Shown piece by piece: positions 1 through 8,490 of a stretch of 64,000 bases of DNA. Each line of letters starts with the position of its first letter. Positions within the stretch are counted from its first letter, which is position 1. Both the position numbers and the translations under genes were made by a program. The notes under the pieces were generated by a model. That model made no database searches. It had not been told where the DNA came from and was given only the letters and a program-made list of their open reading frames with translations. Source of the stretch: Bifidobacterium goeldii (GTDB lineage: Bacteria; Actinomycetota; Actinomycetes; Actinomycetales; Bifidobacteriaceae); NCBI RefSeq assembly GCF_003951095.1, contig NZ_QXGL01000002.1:62001-126000 (forward strand). Reading direction: 5' to 3'.

Positions 1-469
1 AGCACAGTGCGATCGCATGCTGGCGCGGATCGTAGAACTCGCTTAAACCGGGTGTGGGGAAGAATTCCGCCACAGTAAACGGCTGGAGATTCTGCGGTAG
101 CATCGGCAGCGCAATATCGCCCAAATCCTTGGCAATATTGCGTGCGATTGCCTCGCGCAATGTCTCATGGAACAGTACGCGGCCGGTGATCAGCGTGCGT
201 TCAATCGAACCGTCATCAGACACGTGCAGCAACGAGCCGACTTGCGATACGCGGCCCATGTCATCGGTGCGCACTGGCACGATTTCTACGTATGCGATCG
301 GAATTTGGCGGCGCGCACGACTAATGTCGGCTGGGCCCAACCATCCAGGCGGGTTGCTGTGGTTAGACCCGTGGATGAAGTCTTCTGGCGTAATGTCGTC
401 GAATTCGCCGCGGCGGCGGCCGGCATCGAAATCGCCGTCGTCGGGTACCTCGTCATTCAAAACTGGCAT
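1..469 (-). CDS. DUF4916 (Nudix-like) family protein, 3' end cut by window edge
   Basis: Reading the minus strand from the ATG at 469 gives 156 codons with no stop, so the C-terminus lies outside the window. An acidic N-terminal stretch is followed by PPGWLGPADI, then IPIAYVEIVPVR, an SLLHVSDDGSIERTLITGR block and QPFTVAEFFPTPG. That order is what I know of the actinobacterial DUF4916 group, which is related to Nudix hydrolases. The Nudix box itself would lie later if present, so catalytic activity cannot be judged. The start is the first ATG after an in-frame TAG about 22 codons upstream. The gene is divergent from the thioredoxin gene at 631. Family assignment is from memory and moderately sure; the substrate is unknown. 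Confidence 0.7.
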   Translation of the reverse strand, partial: MPVLNDEVPDDGDFDAGRRRGEFDDITPEDFIHGSNHSNPPGWLGPADISRARRQIPIAYVEIVPVRTDDMGRVSQVGSLLHVSDDGSIERTLITGRVLFHETLREAIARNIAKDLGDIALPMLPQNLQPFTVAEFFPTPGLSEFYDPRQHAIALC

Positions 470-630
470 GTCTTCATTATGGCCCCAAGCACGTGACCGC
501 AGTGTATCGCGCTTCTATTCGGCGCTCGGCGTAGGGCGACACGCTTCGTTCGTCTTCAAGCTGAAGTTGTTGAGTGGTACTGGGATGCTGGAGAGCAATA
601 ACGAACGTGCTTGAAAGCGAGGGGAATATT

Positions 631-1002
631 ATGGTTATTGCGCTCAATACGCAGGATTTTGAGAAGACGATTACGAACAATGAGCTGGTGTTCGTTGATT
701 TCTGGGCAACGTGGTGTGGACCGTGCCGCCAGTTCGGCCCGATTTTTGAGGCTGCCTCTGAGCAGAACCCGGACATTACGTTCGCCAAGGTTGATATTGA
801 CGCTAACCAGGATCTTGCTGCTGCCGCTGGTATTCAGGCTGTGCCTACGCTGATGATTCTCAAGCAGGGTCAGATTATTTTCCAGCAGGCTGGCGCATTG
901 AACGCTGAAGCGCTTGACGATCTGATTAGCCAGGCGAAAGCGCTGGATATGAGCGCAGCTGCTGAGTCTGCATCTGCTGCTAATTCCGAGCAGACTGCCT
1001 GA
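631..1002 (+). CDS. Thioredoxin-family protein
   Basis: A 123-residue cytoplasmic thioredoxin-fold protein. The redox motif W28-C29-G30-P31-C32 sits after the beta strand LVFVDFWAT, and the cis-proline segment VPTLMIL is present, so both halves of the active site are intact. The chain is slightly longer than a typical thioredoxin (about 105-110 residues) because of an Ala/Ser/Glu-rich C-terminal tail. The ATG at 631 is preceded by GCGAGGGGA at ribosome-binding distance; an upstream in-frame ATG at 574 has no such site. The likely role is reduction of protein disulfides with thioredoxin reductase, but no reductase gene is nearby. A single-gene transcript is likely. Confidence 0.9.
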   Translation: MVIALNTQDFEKTITNNELVFVDFWATWCGPCRQFGPIFEAASEQNPDITFAKVDIDANQDLAAAAGIQAVPTLMILKQGQIIFQQAGALNAEALDDLISQAKALDMSAAAESASAANSEQTA

Positions 1003-1286
1003 GCTGGTTAAGCCAAGCCCAGTAATGAGCATCTGAGAAGGCTTGGAGCGGACTGCACCCCCGATTATTGGACTAAAACCTCCGATGTAATGAACGAAAG
1101 TTCGGTTTCATTGCCGGTCTCTCCGCTCCCATGCATTGCAGATGTGGAACAAAAGGTAATCCCCTTGGTCTAAACTGTTGAGCAGTGCGTGCATGCCAGT
1201 GCGATCCTCGCGGACCGTCACGCCGACGTGGACTTCCCTATCGAAATCCAGTCACACTGAGGATTATTGGACGATCAAGGAGCATA

Positions 1287-2288
1287 ATGGCCAGCCATCG
1301 CAGAGCGCATACACCTACGCTGCTCTCACTCAGCAAGCGTCAGTGGATTCGTCTTGTCGCGATCATGGCGGCGGTAATCATGGTAATTGCCGCTGGCATT
1401 GTCTCCCGCAATTTCTACGCCGATAAGGAAGGCACCGCTGCCTCCACGGTGAAGGAATATTCAGCCACCGATTTGGCTGGCAGCACGGTTTCTCGTGGAT
1501 CGACGCGTACCGAACTGCGCGGAGATAACGGAGATACCAGCTATGTGACGGTGAAAATCAACGGCAAGTCCCGCGTTGTACTGGGCACTGATTTCACGAA
1601 TGTCAAGTCAGTGCTGGATGCAGGCGACATCACTCTTGAACCAGACGATTCTGTCTCCCCCTCGCTAGACACCAAGGTGGATGAATCCACCGTTATTACT
1701 ATTACGCGCGCCAACACGCAGGTAGAAACTTCTGACGACCCGATTGCATTCAACATCGTCAAGAAGGAAACCTCCTCACTGCCTAAGGGCCAGGAAAAGG
1801 TTGAAACCGAAGGCGAAGAGGGCGTAATGGAAACCACTAGCTTGGTTACTCGCTCTGGCGATACGGTTGTTTCTTCGAACGTGTTCACGTCCTACGTGAA
1901 GAAAGCACCAGTCGATAAGGTGATTCTCGTAGGTACTGGTTCGACCGCCACTACGTCGAGCAACAGTCTTGGCGATACGGTGCCAGCAGGCGAAATGCAG
2001 CAGTGGGCACATGATTATCTGCTCGCCAACGGTTACACGGAAAGTGACTTTACTGCCGCCGTCTACATCATCAACCACGAGTCTGGTTGGCGCGTGAACG
2101 CGACAAACCCAAGCTCCGGCGCTTACGGCCTGCCGCAGGCTCTGCCTGGCAGCAAGATGGCTTCTGCTGGCGCTGACTGGGCTACCAACTACCAGACCCA
2201 GTTCAAGTGGTTTGTGAACTATTGCAACAGCCGTTACGGTTCTTTGGCTGGCGCGTACAGCTACTGGCTGTCCCACCACAGCTACTGA
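1287..2288 (+). CDS. Rpf-like cell-wall protein: DUF348, G5 and transglycosylase-like domain
   Basis: A 333-residue exported protein. Residues 21-39 form one membrane/signal segment after a basic N-terminus. Residues about 86-140 resemble the DUF348 (ubiquitin-like) domain, about 146-218 a G5 domain (sugar-binding or adhesion module), and 235-333 a lysozyme-like transglycosylase domain with the probable catalytic Glu265 in NHESGW. This order is typical of actinobacterial resuscitation-promoting-factor-like peptidoglycan hydrolases. The ATG at 1287 has AAGGAG upstream; an upstream in-frame ATG at 1185 lacks a site and would break the signal sequence. A terminator follows at 2331. The stop codon lies inside an 8-nt tandem repeat. 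Whether it stimulates growth like true Rpf is inference. Confidence 0.85.
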   Translation: MASHRRAHTPTLLSLSKRQWIRLVAIMAAVIMVIAAGIVSRNFYADKEGTAASTVKEYSATDLAGSTVSRGSTRTELRGDNGDTSYVTVKINGKSRVVLGTDFTNVKSVLDAGDITLEPDDSVSPSLDTKVDESTVITITRANTQVETSDDPIAFNIVKKETSSLPKGQEKVETEGEEGVMETTSLVTRSGDTVVSSNVFTSYVKKAPVDKVILVGTGSTATTSSNSLGDTVPAGEMQQWAHDYLLANGYTESDFTAAVYIINHESGWRVNATNPSSGAYGLPQALPGSKMASAGADWATNYQTQFKWFVNYCNSRYGSLAGAYSYWLSHHSY

Positions 2289-2308
2289 TCGACTGATCGG
2301 CTGATCGG
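2285..2308 (+). repeat. 8-nt tandem repeat (x3) containing the stop codon of the Rpf-like gene
   Basis: The units CTGATCGA, CTGATCGG and CTGATCGG follow each other directly. The first contains the TGA stop (2286-2288) of the upstream gene. It is one of several stop-codon-anchored microrepeats in the window. Confidence 0.8.
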
Positions 2309-2330
2309 TTGACCTGCCTGAACCACATAA

Positions 2331-2361
2331 GCCTCCGCAGCTAACACTGTGGAGGCTTTTT
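2331..2361 (+). terminator. Intrinsic terminator after the Rpf-like gene
   Basis: GCCTCCGCAG (2331-2340) pairs with CTGTGGAGGC (2347-2356) with one imperfect pair, and is followed directly by a T-run. Classical rho-independent shape on the plus strand. Confidence 0.85.
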
Positions 2362-2401
2362 CATTTCCGCTCTAAGGGCAAGCCCTCTATAGCACTTAAA
2401 G

Positions 2402-2469
2402 GTTGTGTGCATATCCGGACCATTCGGATACCCCCTTAGCGGTTTAAGTGAGCCGGATATGCACACAAC
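2402..2469. repeat. Dispersed ~70-bp palindromic element, copy 1
   Basis: The arms GTTGTGTGCATATCCGG (2402-2418) and CCGGATATGCACACAAC (2453-2469) are a perfect 17-bp inverted repeat. The centre contains GGATACCCCCTTAGCGG. Copies with the same arms and a CCCCCTTAGGG-type centre lie at 48345-48410 (centre reversed) and 58399-58474. The element is intergenic in all three cases. Confidence 0.9.
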
Positions 2470-2597
2470 GAGAAGGGGCCAGATCTGGTCAACCTCAACT
2501 ATCAGAACCTTAACTGCAGAGCCTTAACTGAACCTTAACTGGGTGGTTAGAGCCCAACTAAGATGGGGGTCACTAAGCCAACCCGACCCAGTGACCC

Positions 2598-2620
2598 CAA
2601 TCAATCAATCAGTCAGATCA
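2598..2620 (-). repeat. 4-nt microrepeat at the stop codon of the surface-protein gene
   Basis: Read on the minus strand, the stop TGA (2618-2620) begins a run of TGAT/TGAC units (CAAT, CAAT, CAAT, CAGT on the plus strand). It offers stop codons in more than one frame just past the gene end. Confidence 0.7.
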
Positions 2621-4072
2621 GTTCGTCGCACCATCGGTAGTGGACTGAGGCGTGGTCGTAGTGGTGCCGCCGGTCGTCGTGCCCGTGCTGCCACCAGTCG
2701 TCGTACCAGTACCAGTGCCGGTACCATCCGTCGTCGTGCCCGTGCTGCCGCCGGTCGTCGTACCGGTTCCTGAACCCGAGCCCGCAGTGCCGCCGGTCGT
2801 CGTATTATTCTGCTGCTGTTGCGCCTGCCGTTGAGCCTGCTGTTGCTGCTGGTAGAGACGCTGGCGGTAAGCCGTGTAGGAGCTCATCGAATCGTTCACT
2901 GCAGTGCTCGCGGCGCCAATCGTATCAATCGACTGCTGCAGCGCAGAAGCGTCAAGCTTCGCGTCACTTTCCTTCAACTGCGCGTTGGCGCTCTCAATCG
3001 CTTGACGCAATGTGTCACGCGTGGTGTCGTCAGACACTGCGCCTTCACTGTCGTTCAGCAGCTGCTGCGCGGTAGTCACCGTGGTTTGCAGCTGCTGCTT
3101 GAGCTCGCTGATCTTTGCCGTACGCGCATCAGTAACAGACTTCGTCGCGTCAGTGACTGCCTTGGCAGCATCGTTAATCTTGCCAGCAAGCGTGGTGTTG
3201 GAATCAGCATTGCGCGTCAACGCGTCCGTATTGAGCGAAGCGTCGCAACTATCGGCAGCATCCAAGTTCGAAGCATTGTCGATAGCCGTGTTGAGCTTGT
3301 CGGTAATCGTTTGGTCAAGCCCGCTCGCCTGCTGCTGTGCAGTCTTGCCCTTGGTGAGCGCAGCGTTCAATGTTTTCACTGCGTCATCAACATCAGACTT
3401 TGCCTGCGTGCATAGGCTCATCGCCTGCTGATGCTCCTGTTGCGCTTGACGATTGCGCCACAACGCGTAGCCGCCGCCAGCGAGTGCTGCAAGAACCAGC
3501 AGCACGATAATCACGATGGCGATATTCCTACCGACATGGGAACGCTTCGGAGGCTTTGCTGGATTGCGCGGCGTGGGGGTGTTGCCGTTTGCTCCTGCAA
3601 GCGGATTGAAAACCGCAGTACCACCATTGCCAGGCGTACCAGTTGGAGCCATTGCGCGCGTGGCAGCCACCGCCGCATCAGCCTCGCTCTGACTGACGGG
3701 TTCGAGTACTACAGTAACCGCATTATCAGCCTTGGGCTGCGGCTGTGCAGGCTCTGCAGGAATATCAGCAACATCTGCCAGCCCCAGCGGATCACCACCT
3801 TGCGCAGCAGCGTCTGAAGCCGCCGCATCATGATGATGCGTGTGGTGGTTCAGATTAGGAATTGACGGCATATCAGGTACCAGCGGATGGCCTACTTGCG
3901 GGAATTCAAGTGAAGGAATATCCCACGCTGCCTCATCCACTACATCGGGGTTGATCATTGGCTCAGGCGCATTAGCGTCAGTGTTACCAGCATGGTTCGT
4001 GTGGCCGTTTGAGCCAGTACGGCCACGCTGCTGTTCGACGTCATCATTGGTCGAATCATTCAGTTCACTCAT
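2618..4072 (-). CDS. Predicted membrane-anchored surface protein with low-complexity tail
   Basis: A 484-residue protein with no recognised enzyme domain. Residues 1-180 are polar, with His-, Ala- and Pro-rich stretches. Residues 183-205 form one strong membrane segment followed by WRNR. An external region of about 250 residues, rich in Ala, Asp, Thr and Gln, looks helical/coiled-coil (repeated TDA-, DDA- and QLK-type heptads). The chain ends in a Gln run and then a Thr/Gly repeat (GTGTTTGGSTGTTT type) encoded by imperfect repeats at about 2640-2800. The ATG at 4072 has GGGGGTAG upstream; an upstream in-frame start would add 30 unlikely residues. The long N-terminus should be cytoplasmic and the tail outside; a wall-spanning role is inference. 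Confidence 0.65.
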   Translation of the reverse strand: MSELNDSTNDDVEQQRGRTGSNGHTNHAGNTDANAPEPMINPDVVDEAAWDIPSLEFPQVGHPLVPDMPSIPNLNHHTHHHDAAASDAAAQGGDPLGLADVADIPAEPAQPQPKADNAVTVVLEPVSQSEADAAVAATRAMAPTGTPGNGGTAVFNPLAGANGNTPTPRNPAKPPKRSHVGRNIAIVIIVLLVLAALAGGGYALWRNRQAQQEHQQAMSLCTQAKSDVDDAVKTLNAALTKGKTAQQQASGLDQTITDKLNTAIDNASNLDAADSCDASLNTDALTRNADSNTTLAGKINDAAKAVTDATKSVTDARTAKISELKQQLQTTVTTAQQLLNDSEGAVSDDTTRDTLRQAIESANAQLKESDAKLDASALQQSIDTIGAASTAVNDSMSSYTAYRQRLYQQQQQAQRQAQQQQNNTTTGGTAGSGSGTGTTTGGSTGTTTDGTGTGTGTTTGGSTGTTTGGTTTTTPQSTTDGATN

Positions 4073-4324
4073 CACACTACCCCCGTAATGCTTGCAACGG
4101 CATCCATTATGCTCGATCGTGCATACTTTTGCGTATTCCCTTTTATATATACCGCCCATCACACGGCTTTATGCCTCACTCATCGCCGACTCTCCTGCCC
4201 AACCGCCGACCCGCAAACGAACACTTGCCCACCGTTGGGAGTAGTGTATCTACGTCGGATTAATGATGCATATACAACAAACCCGACGCAACGGTGGCGT
4301 CAGGTTGCGAAGGGAACGTGGCAC

Positions 4325-5965
4325 ATGAGCGGAACGACACGGCTCAGCAATCGCAGCAAAGCGTTATCGCAGGCGCTTACCAGCGAGGAAAGCTATGTCG
4401 ACGGTCATTTGACGCGCACCGCGTTTGCTTCGATCGCGATTTTGACGTTTATTACATTCGTCGGTAACTTCACGCAATTGCAGTTGAGTGCCGCGCTGCC
4501 CACGATCGTCACTGAATTCGGCGTTTCTGTAACCACTGGTCAATGGCTTACGTCGATTTTCCAGCTGGTGATGGGCGTTATGGTGCCGCTTACCGCGTTT
4601 CTTACGCGCCGGTTTACCACGCGGCAGATTGTGCTCGTGTCGATGAGCGTATTCACAATCGGCTCTTTGCTTGCTTGGATTGGCTCCTCGTTCCTGATGG
4701 TGCTTGTTGGCCGACTGCTTGAAGCGATTGGCACTGGTGTGATGTGGCCAGTGCTGCAAATTACCGTGTTTTCGATTTACCCGCTGTCGCGACGCGGTAT
4801 GGCGATGGGCACGGTTGGTATGGCAATGAGTGTTGCACCTGCCCTTGGCCCGACTATCGGCGGTATGCAAACCGACATGTTCGGCTGGCGTTCGATTTTC
4901 TGCACGCTGACCACGATCGGCATAGCTTCACTGTTGATGGCAGCTTTTGGGCTGCGCAACTTCGGCGTCACTGATCAGCATGCGAAGGCAGACTTCTTCT
5001 CTGTAGCGCTGTCAGTGTTCGGTTTTGGCGGTTTGATGTTCGGTTTTACCAATATTGAATCGTATCCGTTCACGCATCCGATGGTGTGGCTGTCAATGCT
5101 GATCGGCGTATTGGGCATTATTTGGTTTGTGATGCGGCAGATTCACAGCGCGCGACGCTTTGCCGCCGCAGCTGCAACCAACGACACAGCCGCAGCCGCC
5201 AACACAGCCGCAGCCGCAGCCGCCAACACAGCCGCAGCCAACGCTGACGCTGCGAAACGAACCGGCAGCAGCGTTACTCCCAATCCGCCGCTACTCAACC
5301 TTGGCGTGCTCAAAAACCGCAATTTTACTACCGGCACCGTGTGCGCCGCGTTGAGCTTCTTCGCATTCAGCTCAATTATGGTGATTATGCCGCTGTATAT
5401 TCAAAACGATCGCGGCTATTCCGCCACAATCAGCGGTCTGGTCATGATGCCAGGCGCGTTCGGCATGTGTATTTCACAGTATTTCGGCGGCAAACTCCTC
5501 GATCGTCTTGGCGCACGCCCGGTGGCAATCACTGGTACGACTGTTCTGCTGTTTGGCACGATTATGATGAGCCTGATTGGCCCACACACGTGGATTTGGT
5601 GGGTGTCAATCTGGCAGTTTATCCGGCAGATCGGCATGGGTTTCGTCATCATGCCGATTACCACATGGTCGCTCAACTGCCTCGATCACACCGAAGTATC
5701 GGCAGGTTCAGCCGTTACTAACACCGTGCGTCAAATCGCCGGCGCAATCGGCGCTCCTGTGCTCGTCATCATGCTGGAAACGCTCACGCGCATGCATGGC
5801 GGCTCGCCCGCGCTCGCCGGTATTTTCGGCACACAGTGGACACTGCGATTTAGCGCGTTCCTCGTGTTCTTGCAGATGCTTATCGTCATTTTTGGCGTCA
5901 AGGGTTCTGGCGCAGGCTCTTCGCGCGAAGCCGCTCAGCGTGCGCTCGCCAAACTGCGTGCATAA
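4325..5965 (+). CDS. MFS multidrug-type transporter, DHA2 (EmrB/QacA-like) family
   Basis: A 546-residue integral membrane protein of the size and hydrophobic pattern of 14-helix DHA2 drug:proton antiporters. The first helix carries LPTIVTEFG and the next TGQWLTSIFQL, followed by the GRLLEAIGTGVMWPV and GPTIGG segments, all familiar from EmrB-like proteins. A loop at roughly residues 279-315 is an Ala/Asn/Thr repeat from repetitive DNA (about 5160-5250), which would be cytoplasmic if the standard topology holds. The ATG at 4325 follows GAAGGGAACG; upstream in-frame starts lack a site. No membrane-fusion partner or TetR/MarR regulator is adjacent. The substrate is unknown. Confidence 0.85.
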   Translation: MSGTTRLSNRSKALSQALTSEESYVDGHLTRTAFASIAILTFITFVGNFTQLQLSAALPTIVTEFGVSVTTGQWLTSIFQLVMGVMVPLTAFLTRRFTTRQIVLVSMSVFTIGSLLAWIGSSFLMVLVGRLLEAIGTGVMWPVLQITVFSIYPLSRRGMAMGTVGMAMSVAPALGPTIGGMQTDMFGWRSIFCTLTTIGIASLLMAAFGLRNFGVTDQHAKADFFSVALSVFGFGGLMFGFTNIESYPFTHPMVWLSMLIGVLGIIWFVMRQIHSARRFAAAAATNDTAAAANTAAAAAANTAAANADAAKRTGSSVTPNPPLLNLGVLKNRNFTTGTVCAALSFFAFSSIMVIMPLYIQNDRGYSATISGLVMMPGAFGMCISQYFGGKLLDRLGARPVAITGTTVLLFGTIMMSLIGPHTWIWWVSIWQFIRQIGMGFVIMPITTWSLNCLDHTEVSAGSAVTNTVRQIAGAIGAPVLVIMLETLTRMHGGSPALAGIFGTQWTLRFSAFLVFLQMLIVIFGVKGSGAGSSREAAQRALAKLRA

Positions 5966-5981
5966 ATCCTCATAACACAAA

Positions 5982-6023
5982 CAATTGGCCGGTATGATGC
6001 GCGTTCATCATACCGGCCAATTG
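5982..6023. terminator. Bidirectional terminator between MFS and Nramp genes
   Basis: A perfect 18-bp inverted repeat: CAATTGGCCGGTATGATG (5982-5999) and CATCATACCGGCCAATTG (6006-6023). It sits between two convergent genes. T-rich flanks are weak, but the stem is very strong. Confidence 0.75.
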
Positions 6024-6057
6024 CATTGATGCTGCTCTGTAGTGCGTGCGGCTCAGC

Positions 6058-7443
6058 TCACGCCTTGCCCAACAGCGTCAACACGATGAGCAGCACGTTC
6101 AAAGCGACAATCAGTACCGCAACTGCAACAAAGATCACATGCTTCGCTGTTCCATCCACATATTCGCCCATCAACGTGCGATCATGCGTATAACGCATGA
6201 GCGGAATAATCGCGAACGGAATACCAATCGATAGAATCACCTGGCCAATCACCAGAGCCATCGTCGGGTTCGGCGCAAACCAGAGCACTACCAGTGCTGG
6301 TACTAGCGTCACCACGCGGCACGCCCACATAGGCGCTTTAATACGCAGTAGACCGTGCATAATCTCCGAACCAGCGTACGTACCAACCGACGTTGAACTC
6401 AGCGACGAAGCAAGCAAGCCAATCGAGAAGATTGTGCCAACTACCGGGCCGAGCACTGACACGATCGCATGCTGCGCGCCTTCGATCGAATCCGTACCGG
6501 CCATACCATGCAGTGAATTCGCTGCGATGATCAACAGCACCACGTTCACCGTGCCAGCCAGCAGCAGCGCCCACGCCACATCGATCTTGGAACCATGCAG
6601 CAGTTGGCGCACTGTCGGCTTCTTCTCCCCCGGCGCGTAATGATCGTTGACCAGCGTGGAATGCATGTAGATCGCATGCGGCATCACCGTGGCACCCAGC
6701 ATCGAGGATGCCATGAGTACCGAATCCGTAGTAGTGAAATGCGGGATAAGACCGCCCAGCACATCAAGCGGATTCGGCGGCGCGATGAACAGGCCGAACA
6801 CGAAGCCGAACGTGATCACCAGCAGCAGCGCGATAACAATCTTTTCAAACAGTCGATGCGTGCGCCCGCCCTGGAACCACAACAACACGGTGGAAATCGC
6901 ACCAATTACCAGTCCGCCAACGAACAAGTGCAAACCAAACAGCAGGTTTAGCGCGATTGCACCACCGATCACCTCAGCTAAATCAGTAGCAATAGCGATA
7001 ACTTCCGCCTGCATAAAGAACATGAATCGGCCAGCATCGCTCATGCGCTCGCCAAGCAATTCCGGCAGCGATTTGCCGGTCACAATGCCAAGCTTGGCAG
7101 ACTGGTATTGAATCAGCACACTCATCGCGTTCGCCAATACGAGCACCCACACCAGCAAATACCCGTAGCGCGCGCCAGAAGTAATGTTCGCGGCCACGTT
7201 ACCCGGGTCCACGTAGGCGACGGCAGCCACGAACGCAGGGCCGAGAATGGATGCGAGCGCGTGACCATGATGCTGGTGTGTGCCAGCTTCAGCGGCACGC
7301 TGGCGTTCGATATCGATTTGCGGCGTCGGCGGAGTATCCGGCGTGCGTAATTCACCCGGCGCTTCAGGCATTGTGCTTACTGATGGTGTTCCCGTGTCGT
7401 GTTCGATGTGCGTGCTGTGTTCGCCACCGATTTCATTCGTCAT
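6058..7443 (-). CDS. mntH: Nramp-family divalent metal (Mn2+/Fe2+) transporter
   Basis: A 461-residue membrane protein. The two metal-binding signatures of the family are intact: D79-P-G-N82 in the first helix and M254-P-H256 in helix 6 (ATVMPHAIYMHS). The hydrophobic profile fits 11 helices. It should import Mn2+ or Fe2+ with protons. The N-terminal 60 residues are a long, polar, His-containing cytoplasmic extension (THIEHD, THQHHGH) that is longer than in E. coli MntH. The start at 7443 has AGAGGGG upstream at rather long spacing, and an internal Met25 is an alternative. No MntR-like regulator is visible nearby. Confidence 0.9.
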   Translation of the reverse strand: MTNEIGGEHSTHIEHDTGTPSVSTMPEAPGELRTPDTPPTPQIDIERQRAAEAGTHQHHGHALASILGPAFVAAVAYVDPGNVAANITSGARYGYLLVWVLVLANAMSVLIQYQSAKLGIVTGKSLPELLGERMSDAGRFMFFMQAEVIAIATDLAEVIGGAIALNLLFGLHLFVGGLVIGAISTVLLWFQGGRTHRLFEKIVIALLLVITFGFVFGLFIAPPNPLDVLGGLIPHFTTTDSVLMASSMLGATVMPHAIYMHSTLVNDHYAPGEKKPTVRQLLHGSKIDVAWALLLAGTVNVVLLIIAANSLHGMAGTDSIEGAQHAIVSVLGPVVGTIFSIGLLASSLSSTSVGTYAGSEIMHGLLRIKAPMWACRVVTLVPALVVLWFAPNPTMALVIGQVILSIGIPFAIIPLMRYTHDRTLMGEYVDGTAKHVIFVAVAVLIVALNVLLIVLTLLGKA

Positions 7444-7563
7444 CTTGCGGCGTATCCCCTCTTATCGTGTTTCCAGCGCACTGTTATAGCGCGCACGTGT
7501 GAACATCGGGGAAACATGCGGGAATTCGTGGACGCAGTTCACTGACGCGAATGCGGCAACCCT

Positions 7564-8301
7564 TTATTGCGGTAGCTGCTGCGTGGGGCAGGATCGTAAT
7601 ACTGCCAACATCGCGCGCTTTTCTGCCGTAGTAACTGTGAGCGCATACTTGGTTTTTACGCCGATTTGGCGCGCAACGTAATCGCATCGGTACTCACTGT
7701 TCGTCGGCAGCCAGTAGGCAGCAGACGCTGACCCTTTCTCCTGGTTGGCAGGACCATCTACTGCAAGCAAGTTGACCATATCATTGCCGAATCGCACACG
7801 CTTAGCACGATCCCAGTCACGTGCACCCGATTGCCACGCGTTTTCAAGCGCTACCACATGGTCGATTTGCACGGCAGAACTCGTGCCTGCGCCGCGCACA
7901 AAGTCAATCGTTTGGCCAGTATACGGGTCCTGCAAGGTTCCGGATTCTACGCGGCAACGTTTGCTTGCACTGAAGATCACGTTCGTAAGATCGCGTGCGA
8001 GCACATCGTCGCGCACATCGCACCCGTTGCCATCATCGTCGGTTTCACGGAAGCCAAATGAGTCACGATCGTAGCCGGCACCACTTTGCTGATCGTCAAT
8101 AGTGAGCTGTTCGAGCGCGTCAGCAGCAGGGCCGGACGCCGTGTATTCACCGGTGATCTCGCCGACAGTCGGACTGACTTTAGGCAGAATAAGACCTGCG
8201 GTAATGCCTACTACCGCAGCGATGACGAGTAGCATCAGCAGGCGCTCAAACGGCCCAGTACCGCGGAATCGACGTGGACGAAAATGCGTACGACGAGCCA
8301 T
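7564..8301 (-). CDS. Exported HNH-type nuclease (DUF1524/GmrSD-like fold)
   Basis: A 245-residue protein. A basic N-terminus and a membrane segment at residues 21-40 act as signal anchor, so the rest should be outside the cell. The C-terminal half carries the nuclease core: IDHVVALENAW with D147-H148, then FGNDMVNLLAVDGPANQEKG and a YWLP motif, as in secreted actinobacterial HNH proteins of the DUF1524 group. Cys94 and Cys116 may form a disulfide. GGAGGGG stands just before the ATG at 8301. It likely degrades extracellular DNA for nutrition or competition. No partner immunity protein or secretion operon is adjacent, so a toxin role is less likely. Confidence 0.85.
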   Translation of the reverse strand: MARRTHFRPRRFRGTGPFERLLMLLVIAAVVGITAGLILPKVSPTVGEITGEYTASGPAADALEQLTIDDQQSGAGYDRDSFGFRETDDDGNGCDVRDDVLARDLTNVIFSASKRCRVESGTLQDPYTGQTIDFVRGAGTSSAVQIDHVVALENAWQSGARDWDRAKRVRFGNDMVNLLAVDGPANQEKGSASAAYWLPTNSEYRCDYVARQIGVKTKYALTVTTAEKRAMLAVLRSCPTQQLPQ

Positions 8302-8377
8302 GTATTATCCCCTCCTGCTTGCACGATCTGCAAGATCACAACGTCATCGTCATTGATACAACGTGCCCCAACAACAC

Positions 8378-8407
8378 GTTGGCCTCCCCGTGAATGGGGA
8401 GGCCAAC
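8378..8407 (-). terminator. Terminator of the aldo/keto reductase gene
   Basis: GTTGGCCTCCCC (8378-8389) pairs perfectly with GGGGAGGCCAAC (8396-8407). It lies just downstream (leftward) of the minus-strand reductase gene. Confidence 0.8.
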
Positions 8408-8490
8408 AGCATATCAGACGCGCAAGCCAGTAATGCCTGCGTATGCTCTCACAAGCCGGAGTGGCTCGCGCTGATCAGAAAATCACAAGA

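Larger units (their letters stand above)
2289..2617. other. Intergenic region with terminator, palindrome copy 1 and short repeats
   Basis: A 329-base gap between the convergent Rpf-like and surface-protein genes. It holds the terminator at 2331-2361, a 68-bp palindrome (2402-2469), three spaced copies of CCTTAACTG (within 2506-2541), and a 9-bp hairpin GGGGTCACT/AGTGACCCC (2566-2574 with 2590-2598). That hairpin could end the minus-strand gene but lacks a clear U-run. No coding potential was recognised. Confidence 0.6.

Noticed and set aside
54-614. A 186-codon open frame on the plus strand at the left edge
   Set aside because: It is the antisense shadow of the minus-strand DUF4916 gene, whose protein motifs are clear.
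1003-1286. Possible c-di-AMP (ydaO-type) riboswitch upstream of the Rpf-like gene
   Set aside because: Such riboswitches precede rpf genes in some actinobacteria, but I could not find the conserved sequence blocks; only an 8-bp GGAGCGGA/TCCGCTCC pairing is present.
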